From NCBI RefSeq assembly GCF_003121585.1, contig NZ_QEOO01000009.1:1-64000 (forward strand): a stretch of 64,000 bases of DNA, read 5' to 3'. A program made the position numbers and the translations under genes. Source of the stretch: Nocardioides speluncae (GTDB lineage Bacteria > Actinomycetota > Actinomycetes > Propionibacteriales > Nocardioidaceae). The notes below the pieces were generated by a model that saw only the letters and a list, made by a program, of their open reading frames with translations, searched no databases and was not told the DNA's origin. How positions within the stretch are numbered: the stretch's first letter is position 1; each line of letters opens with the position of its first letter. Below, piece by piece: positions 51,330 to 58,390 of this stretch.

Positions 51330-52363
51330 CCTGCTTGGCCCTTTTCGAGGAGGTCGGCGATGGCGTAACTGATGGCGTCGCGGGTCGTCTCGATCCATGC
51401 CCACTGACCGCCGGGGTTCACGTCGACCAGGTGGTGCGCGCCCTTCTGGTCGACGATGAAGTCGAGGGCGGCGAAGACCAGCCCGAGGCGGTCCATCATC
51501 TGGCGGATGCCGTACTGGAGGTTGCCGGGCAGCGTGGTAGCGCTATGGGTAAACGACTTGGAGTTCTGGCGCCAGTCCAGCTGGGGCTCACCGTCGGCGA
51601 GCGTGTGGGTGGGGCGGATCGCCACTGGAAACTGCTGCTCGTCCACCACGGTCACCCGGATCTCGTACGCCTTGTCAGTGATCTCGCGCTGGAACAGGTG
51701 CGCGGTCAACGCGATTCGTGAATCGTCCCATTGCTCGGCCGGCACGCGTCGCGTGTAGAGCTGGCCACGTTTGCCGTTCTCGGTGTGCACGATGCCGCCG
51801 AGCACCTTGGTGACGATCCGTCCACCGCAGCGCTCCGCGAACGCGGCGACCTCGGCGGGGTCGTTAGTGATCAGCGTCTCCGGCACCGGCAGGCCGGCTT
51901 CAACGGCGGCGGCCAGCTGGACAGGCTTGGTGCAGTCCGCGTTGGCCTGTGGCCGGTTCACCCACAAGACGCCGGGCAGCGACCCCAGCACCGTCATCGC
52001 CTGCTTGGCCTGGGTAGCGGCGAACTGGAGCTCCGGGCCGCTCATGGTTTCGGCAAACTCGTGCGGTGTGGGTTTGCGCCACCACACCGCCCGAAGCGCT
52101 GAGAAGTCGACGCCCCGCGACCTGTCATGCCATCCCCCAGCCCAGCGGGACCGCTGACCATCGGACCGCTGACCATCGGACCGCAGCTCGGCGCGCAGGA
52201 TGCTGCGGGTCGGGAAGTCGGCGAGATCGGTTCGCCAGAAGGGCACTCCGCGCGCGTTGAGCTCGCGCAAGACGTAGTCCGCGGTTGGGTCCAGCGCGTA
52301 GGTGACGACGAGCACGCGCGGCGCAGTCTCGCCACGCGCGCTCATCGCTGGGGTAGTGGGCAT
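51326..52363 (-). CDS. tgmB: ATP-grasp ribosomal peptide maturase (macrocyclase)
   Basis: 345 residues. RimK/microviridin-ligase-like ATP-grasp: N-terminal VLVVTYALDPTADYVLREL, ATP-binding RIVTKVLGG region, DKAYEIRVTVVDEQQFPVAI, and the metal-binding end FIVDQKGAHHLVDVNPGGQW. Installs omega-ester or amide links between core Thr/Ser/Lys and Asp/Glu side chains. An in-frame 15-bp tandem duplication (52148-52177) adds SDGQR twice. ATG at 52363 overlaps the precursor stop (TGATG). Confidence 0.87.
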   Translation of the reverse strand: MPTTPAMSARGETAPRVLVVTYALDPTADYVLRELNARGVPFWRTDLADFPTRSILRAELRSDGQRSDGQRSRWAGGWHDRSRGVDFSALRAVWWRKPTPHEFAETMSGPELQFAATQAKQAMTVLGSLPGVLWVNRPQANADCTKPVQLAAAVEAGLPVPETLITNDPAEVAAFAERCGGRIVTKVLGGIVHTENGKRGQLYTRRVPAEQWDDSRIALTAHLFQREITDKAYEIRVTVVDEQQFPVAIRPTHTLADGEPQLDWRQNSKSFTHSATTLPGNLQYGIRQMMDRLGLVFAALDFIVDQKGAHHLVDVNPGGQWAWIETTRDAISYAIADLLEKGQAG

Positions 52364-52641
52364 CAATCGTCGTTGGTGTCAGTGTCGAGTGCGATTGCAT
52401 CCGCGCCGTCGGACTCGGTGGTGCATGAGGTGTTAGCCATAGTCGGGTTCTCGACCACCAGCTGTCCATCGACGACAGACAGCTGGGTAGCTGGGTCCAC
52501 GGTGATGAGCGGGCGGCGGTTGTCGATGGTCACCGGGTTGGTGAGCGCATCGAGGCCAAACGGCCGGGTGATCTTTGGACCGGCGGGTTCTTGGTGGATC
52601 CTGTGCGACAGGGTCGGGACGCGCTCAAGCATTGCAGGCAT
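52363..52641 (-). CDS. tgmA: graspetide precursor peptide
   Basis: 92 residues. Leader (about 1-66) contains the PFGL element in ITRPFGLDALTNP and DNRRPLITVDPATQL. The C-terminal core (about 67-92) begins TMANTSCTTESDGADA and ends LDTDTNDD: several Thr/Ser acceptors followed by Glu/Asp donors, as expected for ester macrocycles, plus a Cys and Asp-Gly (aspartimide-prone). ATG at 52641 is 8 nt after aggagg. It directly precedes its ligase, confirming the role. Confidence 0.8.
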   Translation of the reverse strand: MPAMLERVPTLSHRIHQEPAGPKITRPFGLDALTNPVTIDNRRPLITVDPATQLSVVDGQLVVENPTMANTSCTTESDGADAIALDTDTNDD

Positions 52642-52679
52642 TTCTGTAGCCTCCTGTGACAATCAGGCGAAATCCGGTC

Positions 52680-52856
52680 TTACCGGAGGTTAGGGGACTT
52701 CGCCGACAGTTTGTGTGTGGCTGGTTCAGTGACGGGTGCGGTTCGGGTTGGAGTGCGTCGAACTGATGAGCGTCGGCGGCCGTCGACATGGGTGTGTGTG
52801 AAGAACTCGGCGACCATCCAGACGGCAACCACTGCCAGTCCGCCGGCGACGAGCAC
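52680..52856 (-). CDS. small single-pass membrane peptide in the RiPP operon
   Basis: 58 residues. One helix (MLVAGGLAVVAVWMVAEFF) and a basic, Thr/Pro-rich tail (GRRRSSVRRTPTRTAP). GTG at 52856 is chosen because a perfect anti-16S match, AAGGAGGTGA (52874-52865 on the minus strand), lies 8 nt upstream; its last TGA is the stop codon of the previous gene. Translation is therefore coupled. Possible export or immunity role; no family recognised. Confidence 0.65.
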   Translation of the reverse strand: MLVAGGLAVVAVWMVAEFFTHTHVDGRRRSSVRRTPTRTAPVTEPATHKLSAKSPNLR

Positions 52857-52864
52857 GAGGTCTG

Positions 52865-53242
52865 TCACCTCCTTGTCTCCCAACAGGTGAGTCCGAGTTG
52901 GTGGAGCGACGGAGCGGACGCGGACTCTCGTGGTTCGGCACGCCCGCTCCGTCGGTTCGTGGGGCGCCGGCATGGCGCGCAGGCGAGCAGGATCGGGCCG
53001 GGCATCACAAGGGCCCTCGCTCCCGTATCCGACATTTGCTGGACCATGTGTTCGAAGGCGATCGAGGACTGATCAACTCGCTCGACCAGGATTGACGCCA
53101 AGGTGTATCCCTCGTCGTCGGCGAACGCCGCAAGGTCGGATGCGGTCTGGGTGAGGTCCGACTCATTCATCGATGCATCGGCGCGGATGTAGCCGAGCAG
53201 CAGCGGACGGGTCTGGTCGTTCTGGGTCAGTGCCGAGCTCAT
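52865..53242 (-). CDS. resolvase-fold (serine recombinase N-terminal-like) protein lacking the catalytic Ser
   Basis: 125 residues. LLLGYIRADASMNESDLTQT, then LAAFADDEGYTLASILVE and ARALVMPGPIL follow the order of a resolvase N-terminal domain, but the Y-x-R-V-S active site reads YIRAD, so the nucleophile is missing, and no DNA-binding or cysteine-rich domain follows. ATG at 53242 has agaggag upstream. First gene of the RiPP operon. May be a regulator or structural partner, not a recombinase. Confidence 0.6.
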   Translation of the reverse strand: MSSALTQNDQTRPLLLGYIRADASMNESDLTQTASDLAAFADDEGYTLASILVERVDQSSIAFEHMVQQMSDTGARALVMPGPILLACAPCRRPTNRRSGRAEPRESASAPSLHQLGLTCWETRR

Positions 53243-53407
53243 CGGCTGCACATCTCCTCTGCGCGTGTGGCGGCATGTGCCATCAGACTGAGATAGAGGG
53301 AAGGCGACTGAAAGGCCCTCAGAAGGCCGTTTAGAGGACATTTATAGGTCGTCGATCATTGAATGGGTTACGATAGGCCTTCTAAATCCGCGCGGAACGA
53401 TCGAGGA
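53243..53407. promoter_or_regulatory. divergent promoter region of the RiPP operon and its regulator
   Basis: 165 bp of relatively AT-rich sequence between the divergent genes. agaaggcc (53321-53328) is inverted as ggccttct (53376-53383), and further aggcc copies occur at 53312. tacgat (53369-53374) is a -10-like box toward the plus-strand regulator. Probably holds both promoters and the binding sites of the HTH protein. Confidence 0.5.
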
Positions 53408-54682
53408 ATGATGGCCCGTCCTGCAGGCAACGTCCGCCTGAAGGCCGCGAGGCAGCATGCGGGATTCTCATCGCAGCAAGCGCTCGCCGACGCGCTCACT
53501 CGCGCAGGACCGTTACTTGGCCTCGGCCACCTTGTCGTCAGCGCCCGGCAGGTGCGGCGGTGGGAGTCGGCAACGCCGCCTTGGCCGCGATCGGATCACC
53601 AGAAGCTTCTCGTTCATGTGCTGTCCCGACCGATCGAGCAGCTTGGATTCACTCCACCGTGGGGAGGGTCCCTGCCCGAGGCAGACCGGAGGTCAGATCA
53701 CTCCCTTCGTCGAACGGCTGATCCGAACAGGACAATCTCTACGCCCACATCGAGCGACATGGTCCAGCCATCCACGCTCAGCAGCGACTACTCGGCGATC
53801 ACCGCCATCCACCGTCGGCTATACGACAGCGTCCAGCCGGACCATCTCCACGCCGTAGTCGTCGAGCACACCCGGATGGGCACTCAACTGCTTGAAGAGG
53901 TTTCTGGAGTCAACCGTCAGATCCTTGCCGCGGCGTTGGCGGAGTCCCTTCTCCTTGCAGGACGCATCGCGTTCTTCGATCTCGAGCGCCCCGACGATGC
54001 CGACCGCACCTACGTCCAGGCGTTGCAAGCAGCAGGTGAAGCCGACGACCACCTCCTCGGATCCGCGATCCTGGCGCACGCCGCGTTCATCCCCGGGTGG
54101 ACAAAGGACGCGTCAACGGTCGCCGACCGGCTGCGAGCCGCTCGCGTATACGCGCGTAGGCAGCCAGCACCGGCCGCGTTCCTCGCCTGGCTGAACGCCG
54201 TGGAGGCCGAGTGCAGCGCAATCCGTGGCGAAAGCCGCGAGGCGCTCCGTCTGATCAAGGACGCCGAGGACCTACTCGCAGAAGAGAACGGGCAGGCATT
54301 GCCTGACTGGTTCACATGGTTCTCGCCCATGCGCCTGGCTGCATTCAAAGGCAACGTCCACCTCAAGGCAGGACACCTCCAGCAAGCGCGTGTCGCACTC
54401 TCAGAAGCAGTGGCTGCCGCATCTTCGGCCGACGGCAAGCAACTCACTGTCATCCTGGGGGACCTGGCCGCAGTGGAGGCTGCGGCCGAGGACCCCAAAG
54501 CGGCCTGTCAATATGCCGAGCGTGCGCTCGATCAGCTCGGGCGTACCTGGTACGCGACGGGGATGAGCAGGGTTCTGGAGGCCCGCTCGGCGCTTCAGCC
54601 GTGGGCCGGCACAGATGACGTGCTACGACTCGACGACCGGCTCTACGGCTGGCAGAACACCCTCAGCGCACTTCGGCACTGA
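53408..54682 (+). CDS. HTH/TPR regulatory protein of the RiPP locus
   Basis: 424 residues. N-terminal XRE-like HTH (NVRLKAARQHAGFSSQQALADAL, with RQVRRWE), then a long Ala-rich TPR-like helical region (about 130-400: AVVVEHTRMGTQLLEEVSGV, AGHLQQARVALSEAVAAASS). Streptomyces-type pleiotropic regulators of development or antibiotics look like this. Codon use is less G/C-biased than in its dcw neighbours. ATG 53408 with gagga upstream. Its last 20 bp overlap the convergent HAD gene. Confidence 0.78.
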   Translation: MMARPAGNVRLKAARQHAGFSSQQALADALTRAGPLLGLGHLVVSARQVRRWESATPPWPRSDHQKLLVHVLSRPIEQLGFTPPWGGSLPEADRRSDHSLRRTADPNRTISTPTSSDMVQPSTLSSDYSAITAIHRRLYDSVQPDHLHAVVVEHTRMGTQLLEEVSGVNRQILAAALAESLLLAGRIAFFDLERPDDADRTYVQALQAAGEADDHLLGSAILAHAAFIPGWTKDASTVADRLRAARVYARRQPAPAAFLAWLNAVEAECSAIRGESREALRLIKDAEDLLAEENGQALPDWFTWFSPMRLAAFKGNVHLKAGHLQQARVALSEAVAAASSADGKQLTVILGDLAAVEAAAEDPKAACQYAERALDQLGRTWYATGMSRVLEARSALQPWAGTDDVLRLDDRLYGWQNTLSALRH

Positions 54683-55346
54683 CCTCTGACGCCAGACGAT
54701 CATTCAGGGCCGGGAGGAGCCCGGGAAGGTCGCTCAGCGATCGGATCCGAACCGTGGCCACCCGGTCTGCGTCAGGGTCGTGCTCCTGGATCACCCCCCA
54801 CGGACCACGGCGAATCAGCGCCGTATTCATACCGGCCTCGGACGCTGGCCGGACGTCGTTCTCTAGACGGTCGCCGACATACAGGATCTCACTCTCCTCG
54901 AAGGGGACCGCCTCGATGAGGCGCTTGAAGAATCGTGGATCGGGCTTGCTCGCCCCCCAGTCATCAGAGGTAGTGACCATGTCGACGGGAAGGGCCAGCC
55001 CGCGTAGTAGCTCGCCAGCCCTCACCGTCTGGTTCCCGGCAAGGCCCACCCAGTACCCCTGATCCTTCAGTTCCTGCAGAGCTGGCCTCACGTCCGGGTA
55101 CAGGTCGTCCTCGCCGAACCATTCCGGCTGCCCGGCATCCGCCCGGAGGCGGCGTTCCTCGTCGAGATCGAAACCCGGCCGGAATACCTGGAAGGTCTCC
55201 CTGTAGTCGAGGCCGCGAGCAATCACCGCCCCGAACACCGCCGAGAAGGTATGCCGCGGAACGCCTAGCCAGTCCGCCCACGTCCCGTACTCACGAGTCT
55301 CGTTCACCAGACACTCGCCCACATCAAAGACAACCGCACGAATCAC
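54663..55346 (-). CDS. HAD-superfamily hydrolase
   Basis: 227 residues. HAD motif I in VVFDVGECLVNE (first Asp; the second catalytic Asp position is E-C rather than D-G, i.e. DVGE), motif II ATSDDWGASKPD-like TTSDDWGASKPDPRFF, motif IV VGDRLENDVRPASEAG. Missing the usual DxD second acid, so phosphatase activity is uncertain. GTG at 55346 lies 7 nt after TAGGGT on the minus strand (55354-55359): leaderless. Divergent from murE. Confidence 0.82.
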   Translation of the reverse strand: MIRAVVFDVGECLVNETREYGTWADWLGVPRHTFSAVFGAVIARGLDYRETFQVFRPGFDLDEERRLRADAGQPEWFGEDDLYPDVRPALQELKDQGYWVGLAGNQTVRAGELLRGLALPVDMVTTSDDWGASKPDPRFFKRLIEAVPFEESEILYVGDRLENDVRPASEAGMNTALIRRGPWGVIQEHDPDADRVATVRIRSLSDLPGLLPALNDRLASEVSAEVR

Positions 55347-55427
55347 GTTCACGACCCTATGCCTGACACAAGCGGCGGCGCGCAGACAGTCCGCGCATGG
55401 CCATGCGGCGTTCGCGCTGACGGGTTG

Positions 55428-55439
55428 TAGCCTCGCGTG
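55428..55439 (+). promoter_or_regulatory. leaderless -10 promoter of murE
   Basis: TAGCCT (55428-55433) followed by 6 nt and then GTG 55440, the same spacing as other leaderless starts in this window. A 14-bp perfect palindrome cgcatggccatgcg (55394-55407) lies just upstream near the -35 position. Confidence 0.7.
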
Positions 55440-56996
55440 GTGATCGACGCGCTCCTGGCCGCTACCAGGCCTGAACATCCCGTCCCCGTCGGGCTCGGCG
55501 AGCTGGTGTCGTGGCTGGCTGGGCTGCCGGGGGACGCCGGCGCCGAGCCGGTCGTGCACGGTGAGGCAGCGGGCGTCGAGGTCACCGGACTCTCCCTCAG
55601 CTCGCAGCGGATCCAGCCCGGCGACCTGTACGCCGCACTGCCCGGCGCCCGCACCCACGGCGCCGCCTTCGCCGCGTCGGCGATCGCATCCGGTGCGGTC
55701 GCGGTGCTGACCGACGCAGCGGGAGCGCAGACACTGAGCGCCGACACGGCGGTCCCGGTCGTCGTGGTCGAGGCGCCGCGGGCGATCCTCGGCGGGCTGG
55801 CCGCGCGGGTGTACGGCGAGCCCGCGACCGCGCTGCGGATGATCGCGGTCACCGGCACCCAGGGCAAGACCACCACCACCCGGCTCCTCGAAGGCGGCCT
55901 CGACGGTGCCGGCGTACCGGCCGCGGTGATCGGCACCGTCGGCACGCGCGTGCGCGGGCGCGAGGTAAAGACGGTGCTGACCACACCGGAGGCGCCGGAC
56001 CTGCAGGGGCTGTTCGCGGTGATGCGCGAGCAGGAGGTGGCGGCCTGCGCGATGGAGGTGTCCAGCCACGCGCTGGTGCTGGGCCGGGTCGACGGAGTGG
56101 TCTTCGATGTCGCGGTCTTCACCAACCTGGGCCGCGACCACCTCGACTTCCACACCGACGTCGACGAGTACTTCCAGGTGAAGGCCTCGCTGTTCCGGCC
56201 CGAGCGGGCCCGGCTGGGCCTGGTCAACATCGACGACGAGTACGGCCGCCGGCTGCTGCTGGCGGAGTCGAGGATCCCGATGCGCACCTTCTCCACCAGG
56301 AGTGCGCACGGCGAGTGGCACGTCGAAGACGTCGAACTCGCCGCCGACGGCGCCACGTTCACGGTGGTTGGTCCCGGCGGCGTCCGAGTGCCCGGCGGCT
56401 GTCCGCTGCCCGGCGACTTCAACGTAGCCAACGCGCTGGCCGCCGTCGCAGCGGCTGCCGAGGCCGGCTTCGACCCGGCACCGGTCGCGGCCGCGATCGC
56501 CGCGGGCGGCGGCGTACCCGGCCGGCTGGAGCGGGTCGACGCCGGCCAGGACTTCGTCGCGGTCGTCGACTACGCCCACAAGCCGGACGCGGTCGAAGCC
56601 GCGCTCGCCACGCTCCGGCCGCTGACCGACGGACAGCTGATCGTGGTGATCGGCGCCGGCGGTGACCGGGACCGCGGCAAGCGGTCGGTAATGGGGGAGA
56701 TCGCCGCCCGGCTGGCCGACGTGGTCGTGGTGACCGACGACAACCCGCGCACCGAGGACCCGGCCGAGATCCGGGCCGCGATGCTGTCCGGCACCACCGA
56801 CAGCAAGGCGGAGGTGCTGGAGGTCGGCGACCGGCGGCTGGCGATCCGCGAGGCGGTACGCCGGGCACGCACCGGCGACATCGTCCTGGTGGCCGGCAAG
56901 GGTCACGAGACCGGCCAGGAGGTCGGCAGCGTCGTACATCCGTTCGACGACCGCGAGGTGGTCCGGACCGAGCTCGAGGGGCTGGCAGGTCGATGA
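55440..56996 (+). CDS. murE: UDP-MurNAc-tripeptide synthetase MurE
   Basis: 518 residues. Mur ligase with ATP loop VTGTQGKTTTTRLLE, central ITNLGRDHLDFH-type FTNLGRDHLDFHTD, and DDNPRTEDP in the C-terminal domain, the DNPR motif that marks diaminopimelate (not Lys) addition. GTG 55440 is preferred to 55437 from the leaderless -10 box. First gene after the insert; overlaps murF by 4 bp. Confidence 0.96.
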   Translation: MIDALLAATRPEHPVPVGLGELVSWLAGLPGDAGAEPVVHGEAAGVEVTGLSLSSQRIQPGDLYAALPGARTHGAAFAASAIASGAVAVLTDAAGAQTLSADTAVPVVVVEAPRAILGGLAARVYGEPATALRMIAVTGTQGKTTTTRLLEGGLDGAGVPAAVIGTVGTRVRGREVKTVLTTPEAPDLQGLFAVMREQEVAACAMEVSSHALVLGRVDGVVFDVAVFTNLGRDHLDFHTDVDEYFQVKASLFRPERARLGLVNIDDEYGRRLLLAESRIPMRTFSTRSAHGEWHVEDVELAADGATFTVVGPGGVRVPGGCPLPGDFNVANALAAVAAAAEAGFDPAPVAAAIAAGGGVPGRLERVDAGQDFVAVVDYAHKPDAVEAALATLRPLTDGQLIVVIGAGGDRDRGKRSVMGEIAARLADVVVVTDDNPRTEDPAEIRAAMLSGTTDSKAEVLEVGDRRLAIREAVRRARTGDIVLVAGKGHETGQEVGSVVHPFDDREVVRTELEGLAGR

Positions 56997-58390
56997 TCGG
57001 GCTGACCCTGGCCGAGATCGCCGCCGCCGTCGGCGGAGAGGTCGACGGCCCGCCGGGCAGTGCCGAGACCGTCGTCTCGGCGCCGGCCTTCGTCGACAGC
57101 CGGCTGGTCGAGTCCGGCGGGCTGTTCGTGGCCATCGCCGGTGAGCACGTCGACGGCCACGAGTACGCCGAGAAGGCGTTCGCGGGCGGCGCCGCCGCCG
57201 TACTGGGCAGCCGGGCGACCGGCGTACCCATGGTCATCGCCGAGGACACCGTCGCCGCGCTCGGCAGGCTGACCCGGTATGTCGCGGACCGGCTCACCGG
57301 GACCACCGTCCTCGCGATCACCGGCTCACAGGGCAAGACCGGCACCAAGGACTACCTCGCCCAGGTGCTCGCAGCCGCCGGGCCGACCGTCGCAACCGCC
57401 GGCAACTTCAACAACGAGATCGGCGTCCCACTCACCGTGCTGCGAGCGAAGACCGAGACCCGCTACCTGGTGGTGGAGATGGGCGCGAGAGGAATCGGCC
57501 ACCTCTCTTATCTATGCGAGCTGGTCCCGCCGGACGTCAGCGTGGTGATCAACGTCGGCACCGCCCACCTCGGCGAGTTCGGCTCGCGCGAGGCGATCGC
57601 GCTCGCCAAGGGCGAGCTGGTCGAGGCGCTCACGGTCGACGGCGTCGCCGTGATCAACGCCGACGACCCGATGACCGCGGCGATGGCCGCGCGCACCCGT
57701 GGCCGGGTCTCGACCTTCGGCGGTACGCCGGACGCCACGGTGAGCTGGCGCGACGCCACCCTCGACGACCTGGGCCGGCCCCGGTTCACGCTGGTCCACG
57801 ACGGACAGACCGCCGAGGTCGCGCTGCGGCTGGTCGGCGAGCACCAGGTACCCAACGCGGCCGCGGCCGCTGCGGCGGCGCTGGCCGCCGGGCTTCCGCT
57901 GGATGACGTCGCTGCCTCCCTGAGTACGGCGACCGCCACGTCGCGGTGGCGGATGGAGATCCACGAGCTGCGCGACGACGTGGTCCTGATCAACGACTCC
58001 TACAACGCCAACCCGACCTCGATGAAGGCCGCGATCGAGGCGCTGCGCGTGGTGGGGGAGCGGCGCGGCACCCGCACCGTCGCCGTACTCGGCGAGATGA
58101 AGGAGCTGGGTGCGGACAGCGACGCCGAGCACGCCGGTGTCGGCCGTGCGGCCGCCGCGGCCGGTGTCGACCACCTGCTCGTGGTCGGCCCGCCGGCCGT
58201 GCCGATCGCCGACGGCGCCGCGGCAGAACCCGACTGGCAGGGGGTCGCGACGCGCGTCGAGACCCGAGACGAGGCGCTGGCGTGGTTACGTAAGAATGTC
58301 GCCGCCGGAGACGTCGTACTCGTCAAGGCGTCGCGGGCGGCAGCGCTCGAGACGGTGGCAGCCGGTCTAGTCGAGGAGAGAAGCACATGA
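56993..58390 (+). CDS. murF: UDP-MurNAc-tripeptide:D-Ala-D-Ala ligase MurF
   Basis: 465 residues. ATP loop AITGSQGKTGTKDYLAQ, VVEMGARGIGHLSYLCELV and LINDSYNANPTSMKAAIEAL are typical. Adds the D-Ala-D-Ala dipeptide to finish the pentapeptide. ATGA overlaps with murE and mraY. Confidence 0.97.
   Translation: MIGLTLAEIAAAVGGEVDGPPGSAETVVSAPAFVDSRLVESGGLFVAIAGEHVDGHEYAEKAFAGGAAAVLGSRATGVPMVIAEDTVAALGRLTRYVADRLTGTTVLAITGSQGKTGTKDYLAQVLAAAGPTVATAGNFNNEIGVPLTVLRAKTETRYLVVEMGARGIGHLSYLCELVPPDVSVVINVGTAHLGEFGSREAIALAKGELVEALTVDGVAVINADDPMTAAMAARTRGRVSTFGGTPDATVSWRDATLDDLGRPRFTLVHDGQTAEVALRLVGEHQVPNAAAAAAAALAAGLPLDDVAASLSTATATSRWRMEIHELRDDVVLINDSYNANPTSMKAAIEALRVVGERRGTRTVAVLGEMKELGADSDAEHAGVGRAAAAAGVDHLLVVGPPAVPIADGAAAEPDWQGVATRVETRDEALAWLRKNVAAGDVVLVKASRAAALETVAAGLVEERST

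Larger units (their letters stand above)
48985..55439. other. accessory segment interrupting the dcw cluster between ftsI and murE
   Basis: Nine or so genes, mostly on the opposite strand to dcw, replace the usual ftsI-murE junction. The right half has lower G+C (for example 53881-53940 is about 57%, against about 67% for 56221-56280). No integrase, tRNA or clear terminal repeat marks its ends, so the exact borders are not defined. Confidence 0.7.

Noticed and set aside
52865..53242. Active site-specific recombinase or integrase marking a mobile element
   Set aside because: The catalytic Ser is replaced and the DNA-binding domain is absent, so it cannot be used as evidence of integration.
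55347..56939. Extension of the HAD frame into one continuous minus-strand protein of about 758 residues
   Set aside because: Everything beyond GTG 55346 is antisense to murE and murE is unmistakable; the HAD protein has its own leaderless start.
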